A DNA stretch of 64,000 nucleotides. Source: Gemmatimonadota bacterium. GTDB lineage: Bacteria; Gemmatimonadota; Gemmatimonadetes; Gemmatimonadales; GWC2-71-9. The DNA is taken from assembly GCA_003169895.1 (NCBI GenBank), contig PNAE01000007.1, positions 1,593,978 through 1,657,977 on the forward strand, written 5' to 3'. The translations under genes and the position numbers were made by a program. The notes beneath the pieces were generated by a model that ran no database searches, was not told the DNA's origin, and worked only from the letters and a program-made list of their open reading frames with translations. Positions 49,842 through 59,496 of this stretch are shown one piece after another. Within the stretch, counting starts at the first letter, position 1, and each line of letters begins with the position of its first letter.

Positions 49842-51097
49842 AGTGTAGCGGCGGCGCCGAGTCCAGCGAGCCTTCCCGTGCTCCACGCCCAGACGAAATT
49901 GTAGCCCCCGATCGGTCCGAAGGCATCCAGCAACTCGCCGGCGAGGAAGAGTCGCCGATGCAGGCGACTTTCGAGCGTCCGTGGGTCGACCTCGTCGAGG
50001 GCGACGCCCCCACCCGTGACCTCGGCCTTGCGGTACCCTTCGTCGCCGGTCCACGGGAGCGGAAAGCGCACCAGCAACTCGATGAGCCGGAGCCGCGCGG
50101 CGCGGGTGAGCTGTGCGAGCGCGGTGGCGCCGTCGACGCTGGCCATGGTAAGAAGGCGATCGGCGAGGCGGCCGGGAAGCGGCGGGCGCAGTGCCGAGAC
50201 GACGGTTTGTGCCGACGGGGCCAGCCGCTCCGTCCAGGCGGTTGCGTCGAGCGACGTCCATTGGACGCGCAGACGGGCCGGCTCGCCGCCCGCGAGGCGG
50301 CTGCGCACCGCGATGTCCGAAACATCGAGTACCGCGGGTCCGCTGTAGCCGTGATGGGTGAACAGGAATCCACCGCTCGTGGTGCGGTGCGCACCCGGCA
50401 TCGTCGCGGTCAGCACGACATCGAGGGAGACGCCGGCGAGGTCGGCGTACGCGGGCGGATCGAGCGTGATCGGCGTGAGAGCGGGGTAGGTGTCATGCAC
50501 CGTGTGGCCGAGCTCGGCGAGACGGCGCAGTCCGAAGCCGTCCGATCCTGTCGCCGGGACCGACAGCCCACCGGTCGTGATGATCACCGCGTCCGCCGTG
50601 AACTCCCGGCCATCCACCGCGGTCAGTTGCCAGCGCCGCGCAGTGGACTCGAGGCCGACGATCTCAGTCGCCCCGATCCACTCGACGCCCCGTTGGCGCG
50701 CCAGCGCGACGAGCGCATCCCGCACCACGCGCGCGCGATTGGCGACCGGGAACAGCTTCCCGGTTTCCGGCTCGAGCACCAGTGGCAATCCAACCGTCTG
50801 CTCGAAGAACTGACGCTGCTCGCGCAGTGGCCAGCTGCGGAGGATCTTGCGCATGATGTTGGGCGACGATGCGGTGACGAACCGGGCCTCGTCGAGCGTC
50901 CCGGGCAGGACGTTGCACCGCCCGCCGCCGGAGATGAGGATCTTGCGCCCGCCGTCGGTGGTTCGTTCCAGCAACACGACCCGGCGCGCGGGGCCGGCTG
51001 CGTGTATGGCAGCCATCAGGCCGGCGGCCCCGGCGCCGAGCACGGCGATGGTGGGGATCGAGGTTTCGGGGCTGGAACGCGGAATAAGCTCTTGCAT
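49805..51097 (-). CDS. HI0933-family flavoprotein (NAD(P)/FAD oxidoreductase)
   Basis: BaiN/HI0933-type flavoprotein of 430 residues. The FAD motif is AVLGAGAAGLMAAIHAAG, followed by GRKILISGGGRCNV, the family signature, then GGLSVPATGSDGFG, FTHHGYSGPAVLDVSD and the C-terminal GELLDAFGPIGGYNFVWAW. These proteins are RsmD-like in neither fold nor role; some reduce bile-acid enones, most are uncharacterised. The last 11 residues (TRETRDEGRET) are repeat-derived, past the normal family end. Confidence 0.9.
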   Translation of the reverse strand: MQELIPRSSPETSIPTIAVLGAGAAGLMAAIHAAGPARRVVLLERTTDGGRKILISGGGRCNVLPGTLDEARFVTASSPNIMRKILRSWPLREQRQFFEQTVGLPLVLEPETGKLFPVANRARVVRDALVALARQRGVEWIGATEIVGLESTARRWQLTAVDGREFTADAVIITTGGLSVPATGSDGFGLRRLAELGHTVHDTYPALTPITLDPPAYADLAGVSLDVVLTATMPGAHRTTSGGFLFTHHGYSGPAVLDVSDIAVRSRLAGGEPARLRVQWTSLDATAWTERLAPSAQTVVSALRPPLPGRLADRLLTMASVDGATALAQLTRAARLRLIELLVRFPLPWTGDEGYRKAEVTGGGVALDEVDPRTLESRLHRRLFLAGELLDAFGPIGGYNFVWAWSTGRLAGLGAAATLTRETRDEGRET

Positions 51098-51250
51098 GTT
51101 GGGGGGACGTGAGAGAGACGTTCCGCTTAGAATTGTAGCCGATTGGCTCGGGGCTGGAAGCTTGGGGTCAGGGGGCGCCTGAAGTCGACTGCGGCCCCAA
51201 TGATGAGCGCGGTCGCAACCCCGAGTCGCCAGCACTTCTTTCGAGGTGGA

Positions 51251-54200
51251 ATGCCCGATCAACGCAGTGCCGCACCAGTGTTCAGCGAGCCGACCGGGCG
51301 GCGCTGGCAGCGGGTGCGGGCCGGCGCGATCGTCGCAGGTGCCGGCAGCATCCTGGTGATCATCGGCTTGATCGCTGCCGCGCTGCTTCCCCCCGTGCTG
51401 CCCCAGAACCATGCGTTCGATCCGGCCGCCAAGCGCCCGACTCCGCTCGTGAGCGCCCGTGCCGCACGCCTGCACGACGCCGCACGCGGGCGGCTGTACC
51501 GCGCCTTGCGTCGCGCGGAGAAGATTCCAGCCGACGTTGCGGGGTCCGGACCCGAATCTCGCGACGGACCAGCGGCGCCCGATTCGATCACGGCCGCGTT
51601 CTTTGTCAACTGGGACGAGCATTCGTATGCGTCGTTGCGAGCGCACGTCGACCAGCTGGACTGGGTCATCGCCGAGTGGGCCTTCATCGCTCCCAAGGGC
51701 GATACGCTCAGCGTGGAGCGCGACACATTCAACATCCTCGGCCTGATCTCCAAGCTTCCCCAACGGGCGAGGCCGAAGGTGCTGCTGCTGGTCAGCAACG
51801 CCCTCAAGGACTCGCTGGGCCGGTTCGGCGGGGCCAGCACGACTCGACTGCTGGCCAGTCCCGAATTCCGCCGGCGCGCGGCGGAGCGCCTGGCCGTGGC
51901 GGTGCAGAGTCGCAAGCTGGCGGGCGTGACCGTGGACTTCGAGAACCTGCCTGATGCGGAATTGCCTCAGCTCGCGGCGTTCCTCGACGAGTTGCGCGCG
52001 GCGATGGGGCCCGGCTTGCTGCTGACGCAGACCCTGCAGGATTATCTGCCGCCGGCGTGGGTCAGCCGGTTCGCCGAAAAGTGCGACCGGGTCATCCTGA
52101 TGTTCTACGACGAACATTACGACAAGAATGATCCGGGACCGGTGGCGGCACGCGGGTGGTATCGCGAGATGACCGACAGCTTCGTTCCCCTGATTCCGCG
52201 TGGCAAGGCGATCATGGGCATGGGTGCGTACGGGTACGACTGGAACGACGCCGGCAACTCCGCCAACATCGTGCAGGAAACCGTCCCCGACATCTGGCAT
52301 ACATCGCGGGAGAACCACGTCCTGCCGATGTTCGACACCGACGTCAGCCAGCCATATCTCGCATGGACCACGGTTGATTCCGTCGATCACTTCATCTGGT
52401 ACCTCGACGCGACGACCGCCGTCGACGAAGTCCGGATCGGGCGCAAGCGCGGCGTGACGTCGATGGCATTGTGGCGGCTCGGCGCTGAGGACGCGTCGAT
52501 CTGGCGCGTACTGGGGCGCCACGGCCAGATGGAACCGATCGATTCACTCAACACCATCGACCCGGGCTATAACGTCAAGTTCGACTCAACCGGCGAGCTC
52601 CTGACGGTGCGCAGCCGCCCATACCCGGGCGCACGACACGTGGCGTATGACAGTAGCGGCAAGATTACGAGCGTGATCACCGACAGCGTGCCCGGCGAAT
52701 GGGTGGTCGCCCGCACCGGTCAGCAGGAACACGAGATAGCGTTGACGTTCGACGATGGCCCGGACTCACGCTGGACGCCCGCAATTCTCGACACGCTCAA
52801 GTCGCGACACGCGACCGCGACGTTCTTCCTGATCGGCCAGCAGGTGCTCGGCAATTACGGTCTGACACGGCGGATCCTGCGCGAAGGCCACGAAATTGGC
52901 AATCACACCTTCACGCACCCGGACCTTTCCCGGACGTCGCGGTGGTGGACGCGCCTCGAGTTCGACGCGACGGCCCGCCTGTTCGAGGCGATCCTCGGCC
53001 GGCGCACCATCCTGATGCGCACGCCGTACCTCGGCGACAACGATCCCAGCACGCCGGACGAGCTGATACCGGTCGCAATAGCGACTGACCTGGGGTACAT
53101 CACGGCGGGCCTGAGCGTCGACGCTGAGGACTGGCAGCGCGCGATGACTGAAGACGACATCGTGACCAACGTCCTCACCGGCCGGGAAGTGGGTCGCGCT
53201 CACGAGGCCGGCAACGTGGTGCTGCTCCACGACGGCGGCGGCGACCGGGCACGCACAGTCGCGGTGTTGGGGCGACTGATCGATTCGCTGCGCGCGCGGG
53301 GCGATACCATCGTTTCGCTGGGCCAGCTCGCGCACCTCGCCCCCGACGCCGTGATGCCGCCGGTCAAGGGGCGCAGTTCGTTCGCGCGGTTCGTGGAACT
53401 GGTGATCTTCGCTGGCGTGAGCATCCTCAAGGTCGGCTTCACGGACCTGTTCTACATCGCCATCATGCTGGCGATGAGCCGGCTGATCATCGTGCTGGTG
53501 CTGGCCGCGATGCAGCGGTTTCGCCGACGGCGCCTCATCGCGGACTACGCGCCCGCGGTCAGCGTGGTCATTCCGGCGTTCCGGGAAGAAGCGGTGATCG
53601 TGCCGACGGTGAAGTCGTTGCTTGCGCAGGACTACGCCGGCAGCATCGAGGTGGTGGTCGTCGACGACGGGTCGCCCGACGACACGTACGCCACGGCCCA
53701 GCGGGCGTTCGGCAGTCATCCTCGGGTCCGCATCCTCACCAAGCCGAACGGCGGCAAGGCGAGCGCGCTCAACTTCGGCATCCGGCACGCACAGGGCGAT
53801 GTCATCGTCGCCCTCGACGCCGACACTTTGTTCGACCCTGACGCGGTCCGCCACCTGGTCGCTCCGCTGGCCGATCCGCACGTTGGTGCCGTTGCCGGGA
53901 ATGCCAAGGTCGGCAATCGGATCAACCTGGTGACCCGATGGCAGGCGCTGGAGTACATCACGTCGCAGAATCTCGACCGGCGGGCATTTGCGCTGCTGGA
54001 CTGCATCATGGTTGTTCCCGGCGCCATCGGTGCGTGGCGCAAGTCGCTGGTGATCGAAGCCGGTGGCTTCTCGCACGACACCCTCGCCGAGGATCAGGAC
54101 CTCACGCTGTCGATCGCGCGGCGCAACTACCGCGTCGCGTACGCGGACCGCGCCGTGGCGTGGACCGAAGCACCGGACACCTTGAGCGGGCTTGCCAAGC

Positions 54201-54724
54201 AGCGGTTCCGGTGGTCGTTCGGCACGCTGCAGTGTGCGTGGAAGCACCGTGACCTGCTGTTCCGGCGTCGCGCCGGTACCCTGGGATTCGTCGCGCTGCC
54301 GAACGTCTGGGTGTTCCAGATCGGGTTCTCGATCATCGCGCCGGTGGCCGATCTGGTGTTCCTGTTCAGCCTCGCCGGGGTGTTCCTGACCTATCGCGAG
54401 CACAACACCACCTACGCGCTGGACTCGCTCAACCACATTGTCGCCTGGTACGCCGTGTTCATCGCGGTCGATTGGCTGGCGGCGACGCTCGCGTTCCTGA
54501 TGGAGCCCGGGGAAGATCGACGGCTGACCTGGCTCGTGTTCCTGCAGCGCTTCGCGTACCGCCAGGTCATGTACTTCGTCGTGCTGCGCTCACTTATCGC
54601 GGCGCTGCGCGGTGGCCTAGTCGGCTGGGGCAAGCTGGAGCGCAAGGCCACGGTGGACATCCTGGAACGGAGAGCGCGGCGGAGGCGATGGTGGCAGGTG
54701 TGGTGGCGGCGGCGCCCGGCATGA
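51251..54724 (+). CDS. GH18-like / NodB deacetylase / GT2 glycosyltransferase triple fusion
   Basis: Membrane protein of 1157 residues combining three enzyme folds. After an N-terminal helix (about 22-50) comes a GH18-like barrel (about 110-430) with GVTVDFENLP carrying the catalytic Glu near 228. A NodB polysaccharide deacetylase follows (about 490-680): LTFDDGPDSRWTP, GNHTFTHPDLSR and HDGGGDR. Two helices near 710-765 lead to a processive GT2 domain (about 765-1000): VVDDGSPDD, LDADT, EDQDLTLS and QRFRWS, with further helices to the end. The set suits synthesis, deacetylation and trimming of a poly-N-acetylglucosamine-type exopolysaccharide (inference). GAGGTGGA supports the ATG at 51251; 51203 is an alternative. 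Confidence 0.9.
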   Translation: MPDQRSAAPVFSEPTGRRWQRVRAGAIVAGAGSILVIIGLIAAALLPPVLPQNHAFDPAAKRPTPLVSARAARLHDAARGRLYRALRRAEKIPADVAGSGPESRDGPAAPDSITAAFFVNWDEHSYASLRAHVDQLDWVIAEWAFIAPKGDTLSVERDTFNILGLISKLPQRARPKVLLLVSNALKDSLGRFGGASTTRLLASPEFRRRAAERLAVAVQSRKLAGVTVDFENLPDAELPQLAAFLDELRAAMGPGLLLTQTLQDYLPPAWVSRFAEKCDRVILMFYDEHYDKNDPGPVAARGWYREMTDSFVPLIPRGKAIMGMGAYGYDWNDAGNSANIVQETVPDIWHTSRENHVLPMFDTDVSQPYLAWTTVDSVDHFIWYLDATTAVDEVRIGRKRGVTSMALWRLGAEDASIWRVLGRHGQMEPIDSLNTIDPGYNVKFDSTGELLTVRSRPYPGARHVAYDSSGKITSVITDSVPGEWVVARTGQQEHEIALTFDDGPDSRWTPAILDTLKSRHATATFFLIGQQVLGNYGLTRRILREGHEIGNHTFTHPDLSRTSRWWTRLEFDATARLFEAILGRRTILMRTPYLGDNDPSTPDELIPVAIATDLGYITAGLSVDAEDWQRAMTEDDIVTNVLTGREVGRAHEAGNVVLLHDGGGDRARTVAVLGRLIDSLRARGDTIVSLGQLAHLAPDAVMPPVKGRSSFARFVELVIFAGVSILKVGFTDLFYIAIMLAMSRLIIVLVLAAMQRFRRRRLIADYAPAVSVVIPAFREEAVIVPTVKSLLAQDYAGSIEVVVVDDGSPDDTYATAQRAFGSHPRVRILTKPNGGKASALNFGIRHAQGDVIVALDADTLFDPDAVRHLVAPLADPHVGAVAGNAKVGNRINLVTRWQALEYITSQNLDRRAFALLDCIMVVPGAIGAWRKSLVIEAGGFSHDTLAEDQDLTLSIARRNYRVAYADRAVAWTEAPDTLSGLAKQRFRWSFGTLQCAWKHRDLLFRRRAGTLGFVALPNVWVFQIGFSIIAPVADLVFLFSLAGVFLTYREHNTTYALDSLNHIVAWYAVFIAVDWLAATLAFLMEPGEDRRLTWLVFLQRFAYRQVMYFVVLRSLIAALRGGLVGWGKLERKATVDILERRARRRRWWQVWWRRRPA

Positions 54725-54791
54725 GCCCGACCGTCCCCGAACGAGCGCACCGCGCGCCCGCGCCGTTGACGGTCGCGGCGCCGATGGCGTC

Positions 54792-55493
54792 TTAGCCGAG
54801 GTTCCGCCTGAGGAACTCCAGGGTCAATGCCCACGACTCCGCTGCCGAGTCGGCGTGATACGACGGGCGCTGGTCGCAGAAGAATCCGTGACCGCCTTCG
54901 GACATCTCCACATTGACGTACGGTCGCTTTGCGGTCCGCAGCGCGTCGACAAGCGCCGCGCGATGCTCCGGCGTGATATGGGTATCCCGGCCGCCCCAGA
55001 AGAAGAGATGCGGCGCCTGCAGGTGCTTCGCCCGACCGAGCAGCGCCGGGGCAATGCCACCACCATAGTATGACACTGCCGCGCGGAGCGGCAGGACCGC
55101 GTTGGCGAGGAAGGCACAGCGGCCGCCCATGCAGTAGCCGATCGCGGCGATTCGCGCCGGATCCACGCCGGCGTCCCCGGTCAGAAATTCATGCGCCGCC
55201 CGTGCGTCGGCCTCAATTCCGTCCGGAGTGAGTGCCGACATGTGCGGCCGTACGCTATCGAAATCGTCATAGCCGGCCTCGAAGCCCGGGTCGGCGGTCC
55301 GGTGAAACATTTCGGGCGCGATCACCACGAAGCCTTCTCCGGCGAACCGTCCCGCCACATCGCGGATGTGGGCATTCACCCCGAAGGCTTCCTGAAAGAG
55401 GATGAGGCCCGGAGCACCACGCCGACCTTCGGCGCGCGCCACGAACGCGCGGGCACTGCTGCCATCGGAGACGCGCAAAGTGACATCGGACAT
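54792..55493 (-). CDS. Dienelactone hydrolase family protein
   Basis: Alpha/beta hydrolase of 233 residues with ILFQEAFGVNAHIRDVAGRF, the Cys nucleophile elbow GYCMGGRC, the acid in GGRDTHITPEH and the catalytic His in GGHGFFC. Cys in place of Ser defines the dienelactone hydrolase type, acting on enol lactones, though many members have other substrates. The ATG overlaps the SCP2 stop (TGATG), so the two are coupled. Confidence 0.92.
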   Translation of the reverse strand: MSDVTLRVSDGSSARAFVARAEGRRGAPGLILFQEAFGVNAHIRDVAGRFAGEGFVVIAPEMFHRTADPGFEAGYDDFDSVRPHMSALTPDGIEADARAAHEFLTGDAGVDPARIAAIGYCMGGRCAFLANAVLPLRAAVSYYGGGIAPALLGRAKHLQAPHLFFWGGRDTHITPEHRAALVDALRTAKRPYVNVEMSEGGHGFFCDQRPSYHADSAAESWALTLEFLRRNLG

Positions 55494-55888
55494 CAGGGCG
55501 GACCCTCCGCGGCGGCGGCGAGCAGCTCCGCCGCCGCCTTGGCGTGTGGAATCAGGGACATCACGTTCCCCTTGAGCAGCGTGAGCCGGCCGAGGAGCGC
55601 GGCTGTAGCCGGCGAATGGCGCGCGGTAATCAGGTCCAGCCAGGTGTCTGCCGACGCTGCCAGCACATAGTCGGCGGACAACTCGTCGGACGGCAGCCCA
55701 ATGCGGGCTTCCACACAGCGACCGTGTCCTACGACGACCCACGTGCTTCGACTGACACCGCTGGTGTTGTTCTCGACCAGGAGCAGCCGCCCCGTCCACG
55801 AACCTGCCGCCGCCGCGAAGGCAGGCGACCGGTTGAGGCGCTTCTGCCAAGCCGCGATACCGGAGGCGCTAAATAGATCTATGGACAT
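55493..55888 (-). CDS. SCP2 sterol-binding domain protein
   Basis: Protein of 131 residues with the SCP2/sterol-carrier fold: GRLLLVENNTSGVSR, WVVVGHGRCVEARIG, ADYVLAASADTWLDLITA and LLGRLTLLKGNVMSL, the hydrophobic helix pattern of the family. It binds lipids or CoA esters and may act as carrier for the coupled hydrolase. The ATG at 55888 follows the heptamer cluster R4 by 6 nt, with no ribosome-binding site visible in between. Confidence 0.85.
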   Translation of the reverse strand: MSIDLFSASGIAAWQKRLNRSPAFAAAAGSWTGRLLLVENNTSGVSRSTWVVVGHGRCVEARIGLPSDELSADYVLAASADTWLDLITARHSPATAALLGRLTLLKGNVMSLIPHAKAAAELLAAAAEGPP

Positions 55889-55894
55889 GCAGAA

Positions 55895-55972
55895 AAGTAA
55901 GAAGTCAGAGGTCAGAAGGAGACCGCCGCCTGCCATCTCGGGGGTCTCCTTCCGACTTCCGACTTCTCTCTT
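55895..55972. repeat. Heptamer-armed stem-loop, cluster R4 (AAGTCAG type)
   Basis: Three 7-nt units in register at 55895-55915 (AAGTAAG, AAGTCAG and AGGTCAG) and three inverted at 55952-55972 (CCGACTT type). The inner stem is GAAGGAGACC with GGTCTCCTTC around a loop from a GC-rich segment. It lies between two leftward genes, directly after the DUF4097 stop and just ahead of the SCP2 start. Confidence 0.85.
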
Positions 55973-55974
55973 GC

Positions 55975-56742
55975 CTACTTTCTTCGAAGCGTGATCCCCC
56001 CGTTCACCGTCTCGATATTGAGCCGCCGGCCGCCATTGCCGATGCGGCCTTCGAACGACTTTGGCCCAAAGCCCTTCTCGATGGTGATCGGGAAGACGCT
56101 GCTGATGCCGCCATTGACGGTCTCCCCGCGGATATCGGCGCTGAGGTCGGCCGGGAAAGTCAGATCGACGGAGCCATTGACGGTGCTGACGTGCAGGGTG
56201 CCCTCCCACGCGGCGCGGCTGAAGGTCCCGACGATCTTGCCGTTCACGGTTTCGAGCGACGAGGCGCCAATCCCGTCGAAGTTCACGTCGCCGTTCACGG
56301 TCTCGATCTTGGACTCGACATCCGCGCCGGTCACCGACACATCGCCGTTGACATTCGAGACGACGAGCCGGACGCCGGCCGGGACGTGCACCGTGTAGTG
56401 CATGTCGACGTCGACGTGGTCGCCATGCCGGGAATCGTTGTTGTTGTCGCCGTCGCAGGTGCGGCGGCTCGGGTCGCGGTTGAGGTACACGGTGCAGACG
56501 TGCAGGCCGTTGCTGGTTTCCTCCATGATGGCCTTCACCATGCTGCCGTCGCCGTGCTTGACGGTCTTGGCCACGGTGACCTCGGCGATGCGACCCACGG
56601 CGCGCGTGACATCAATCCGGCCGTTGATGTTCTCAACCTTGACCTGGCCGCCGGGCCCGATGTCCTTGGTGAAGTGATAGTCCTGGGCGACGAGCGGCGT
56701 CGCAAGGGCAATAATCGCGGCAGCGGCAAGCATCATGCGCAT
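55975..56742 (-). CDS. DUF4097 beta-helix protein, V-N-G type
   Basis: Exported protein of 255 residues with a signal peptide (MRMMLAAAAIIALATPLVAQ). The mature part repeats a strand-turn unit with V-N-G (ETVNGDVNF, ETVNGKIVG, STVNGSVDL, ETVNGGISS, ETVNGGITL), the right-handed beta-helix pattern of DUF4097 putative adhesins. AAAGGAC lies 9 nt upstream of the ATG. It shares VTVAKTVKHGDGSMVKAIMEET with its neighbour, so the two are paralogues. Function not known; presence next to an ECF module suggests envelope-stress response. Confidence 0.8.
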   Translation of the reverse strand: MRMMLAAAAIIALATPLVAQDYHFTKDIGPGGQVKVENINGRIDVTRAVGRIAEVTVAKTVKHGDGSMVKAIMEETSNGLHVCTVYLNRDPSRRTCDGDNNNDSRHGDHVDVDMHYTVHVPAGVRLVVSNVNGDVSVTGADVESKIETVNGDVNFDGIGASSLETVNGKIVGTFSRAAWEGTLHVSTVNGSVDLTFPADLSADIRGETVNGGISSVFPITIEKGFGPKSFEGRIGNGGRRLNIETVNGGITLRRK

Positions 56743-56810
56743 CGGAAACGTCCTTTCGTGGCGCTGAATACCGGTGATCGGTAGTGGGACACGGAACTTA
56801 TCCATCTGGT

Positions 56811-57656
56811 TCAGCTCCCCCGGTGGAGGCGGATCGAGCCGTCGACCGTGCGGATGCTCAACTCGCGCGAGCCGCCATCGCCCATCGTGGCGCGGAACGA
56901 TCGTGGCCCCCACTTGCCCGCCAAGGTCACCGGAAAGTCGGCATGCACGTCGCCGTCGACCGTCTGGCCGGTGATCGTGACGCTCATCGCGGCCGGCAGC
57001 GTTACATCGACGTCGCCGTCCACCGTTCGCAGCGTGACGTCATGGTCCCAGCGGCTGTTGGTGATGGTAGCCGTGATCTTGCCATCCACGGTGTTCAATT
57101 CGCCGGGTGCGACGCCATCGAACGTAATATCGCCGTCGACGCTGCGAATGCTGGCCGGCGCGTCGATGCCCCTCGCCTCCACGCTGCCGTCAACGGTGTG
57201 TATGCCAAGCTCGACGCCAGCCGGGATCCGGACCTCGAATCGCATTTCGACATCGAGAGGCTCCCGCCAGCCATCGTTTCCTCCGTGGCTGCGGCTGTCA
57301 CAGGTGTCGTTGTCGCCGCTCTGTTTGAGGTATACGACGCATACCCGCACGCGACCGGGCGTTTCTTCCATGACCGCCTTGACCAGATCACCGTTGCCGC
57401 GGCGAACGATCTTGTGAACGATGATCTCGGCGCTGGCATCGCGGCTCTGCGTGACGGTAATGCTGCCATCGATGTTGCTCAGGTCGAGGCGCTGACCGGC
57501 ATGGAGCGATGGGGTAAAGCGATAGTCGCCGGTGCTGCGGGCGGAGTCAGGGCTGGCGGACCGGTCGGTGCCGCTGCGTCGCCCGCGCTGGGCGGCGGCC
57601 GACGGGATGACTCCGACGACGAGGGCAGCCGCGAGGAGAAGGTGGGTCCGCATCAT
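56811..57656 (-). CDS. DUF4097 beta-helix protein, V-D-G type
   Basis: Paralogue of the next gene, 281 residues, with signal peptide (LLLAAALVVGVIPSAAAQ) and the same repeats but with D in place of N at every turn (HTVDGSVEA, RSVDGDITF, NTVDGKITA, RTVDGDVDV, QTVDGDVHA, RTVDGSIRL). Two Cys occur in VRVCVVYL and DTCDSR, as in the paralogue. It is leftward, 68 bp upstream of the other copy and divergent from the amidase gene. Function not known. Confidence 0.8.
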   Translation of the reverse strand: MMRTHLLLAAALVVGVIPSAAAQRGRRSGTDRSASPDSARSTGDYRFTPSLHAGQRLDLSNIDGSITVTQSRDASAEIIVHKIVRRGNGDLVKAVMEETPGRVRVCVVYLKQSGDNDTCDSRSHGGNDGWREPLDVEMRFEVRIPAGVELGIHTVDGSVEARGIDAPASIRSVDGDITFDGVAPGELNTVDGKITATITNSRWDHDVTLRTVDGDVDVTLPAAMSVTITGQTVDGDVHADFPVTLAGKWGPRSFRATMGDGGSRELSIRTVDGSIRLHRGS

Positions 57657-57759
57657 TGGTATCCTTGGCTGAACAGGTTGCTGGCGCGATCTTCCGACTG
57701 ATCAGACGTCTCGCGCAGCCCGGAGGGTTGCAGCGGACCCTGCCTAACCCGGAGCCAGC

Positions 57760-59493
57760 ATGTCCGTTGTCGTCGACCGCCGCGGCTTTGTTGCCGCCTG
57801 CGCTGCCATTGGCCTGCCGCTCGACTTCTCCCACCGGCTCTGGACAGAGGCCGCCCCGGGCAAGGCGGGTGCGAAGGCGGTGGCGTTGGATCCGATTACG
57901 ACGGAACAAATCGCTGCCGCCGAGCAGGTGCTCGGTCTATCGTGGCGGGACAAGGACCGGGAAATGATGCTGGCCGACCTCCAGCGGTCACTCGGCACCT
58001 ACGCCGCGCTGCACGCCATCCCGCTCCCGAACGCCGTCCCGCCGGCGTTTCATTTCGATCCGGTTCCCATCGGCAAGCTGCCGGCGCCCCAGCCAAGAAG
58101 CACCGCAAAACCGCGGCAGCCGGCGGCGGCAAAACGACCGGCGACCGAGGTGGATTGGGCGTTCGCCGGCGTCGCGACGCTGAGCGGCCTGATCCGCTCC
58201 GGCGAGGTTAGCTCGCGGCAGCTCGTCGAACGTTCGCTTGCGCGGATCGACCGGTACAACCCCGAGCTGCTTTGCGTGATCACGCCGACCAAGGAACGCG
58301 CGCTTGAGCAGGCTGATCGGATGGATGCCGAGGCGAAGCACAAGAAATTCCGCGGTCCGCTGCACGGTATCCCCTATGGTGTGAAGGACCTCTTCGCGGT
58401 GCCGAACTACCCCACCACCTGGGGTTCGCCGATTTACCGGGACCGGATGCTCGAGGTGACGGCTGCCGTGGTCGAGAAACTCGATGCGGCTGGCGCGGTA
58501 CTGGTCGCCAAGACGTCGCTGGGCGAGTTCGCGCAGGACGACACCTGGTTCGGCGGGCAGACCAAGAACCCCTGGAACACGGCTCGCGGCTCGAGCGGCT
58601 CATCCGCCGGGTCGGCGAGCGGTGTGTCGGCGGGACTGTATCCGTTCGCGATCGGCACGGAGACACAGGGATCAATCGTCTCGCCGTCGAGAGTCTGCGG
58701 TGTCAGCGGGCTCCGGCCGACGTATGGGCGCGTGTCGCGATATGGTGCGATGGCGCTCTCGTGGACCATGGACAAGGTGGGCCCCATCGCGCGCAGCGCC
58801 GAAGACCTGGCGCTGGTCTTCGCCGCCATGCACGGCGCCGATCCACGCGACCCGTCGACACGCTCGTTGCCATTCGAGTTCGATCCGGGCCTCCCCCTGT
58901 CGCGATTGCGGATTGGCGTGCAGACCTCGCTGACCCAGATGAACCCCCGGCCCAACGCGACACCCGAGCAGGTCGCCAACGCGCAAGCGACCATCGCGGC
59001 CAACCAGGCCGTGATCGACGCGCTTGGCAAGCAGGGCGCCAAGCTCGTTCCCGTCACGTGGCCGACGGATCCGTCCGGCAACACGCTGCAGTTCCTGCTC
59101 AGTGTCGAAGCGGCGGCGGCGTTCGACGCAATCACCCGTGACAACACGGTCGACCAGATGGTGATCCAGGATGCGTGGCCCAATACCTTCCGCTCGGCGC
59201 ATTTCGTGTCTGCGGTGGATTATGTCCAGGCGAACCGGGCGCGCACGTTGCTGATCCAGAAGCTGGACGACTTCTTCAAGGACATTGACGTCGTGATCGG
59301 CGGCGGCTCACTGGCGGCGACGAACCTGTCGGGGCATCCGCAGGTGGTCGTGCCGACATCGGTGTCGGAAACCGGGAACCTCGCGATTTCCTTCGTCGCG
59401 GCGCTCTATCGAGAGGATCTGGCGTTGCGGCTGGCGCACGCGTGGCAGGCGGCAAGCGACGTGCACCTGAAACGACCGCCGAAGTTCAGTTGA
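57760..59493 (+). CDS. Amidase-signature family amidase
   Basis: Amidase of 577 residues with an exported-type N-terminus and an Ala/Pro/Lys-rich linker (about 105-130) before the AS domain. The catalytic triad is visible: K209 in GVKDLF, the cis-Ser in SSGSSAGSASG (about 278-288) and the nucleophile S305 in GTETQGSI. It hydrolyses an amide of unknown identity. The N-terminus is longer than in typical GatA-like amidases, so a cytoplasmic tRNA role is unlikely. It is flanked by DUF4097 genes and is convergent with the third one 3 nt away. Confidence 0.9.
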   Translation: MSVVVDRRGFVAACAAIGLPLDFSHRLWTEAAPGKAGAKAVALDPITTEQIAAAEQVLGLSWRDKDREMMLADLQRSLGTYAALHAIPLPNAVPPAFHFDPVPIGKLPAPQPRSTAKPRQPAAAKRPATEVDWAFAGVATLSGLIRSGEVSSRQLVERSLARIDRYNPELLCVITPTKERALEQADRMDAEAKHKKFRGPLHGIPYGVKDLFAVPNYPTTWGSPIYRDRMLEVTAAVVEKLDAAGAVLVAKTSLGEFAQDDTWFGGQTKNPWNTARGSSGSSAGSASGVSAGLYPFAIGTETQGSIVSPSRVCGVSGLRPTYGRVSRYGAMALSWTMDKVGPIARSAEDLALVFAAMHGADPRDPSTRSLPFEFDPGLPLSRLRIGVQTSLTQMNPRPNATPEQVANAQATIAANQAVIDALGKQGAKLVPVTWPTDPSGNTLQFLLSVEAAAAFDAITRDNTVDQMVIQDAWPNTFRSAHFVSAVDYVQANRARTLLIQKLDDFFKDIDVVIGGGSLAATNLSGHPQVVVPTSVSETGNLAISFVAALYREDLALRLAHAWQAASDVHLKRPPKFS

Positions 59494-59496
59494 GCG

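Noticed and set aside
52766-54436. Long minus-strand frame opposite the triple-fusion gene
   Set aside because: Low-complexity Arg/Val/His composition, no start signal, fully explained as antisense shadow.
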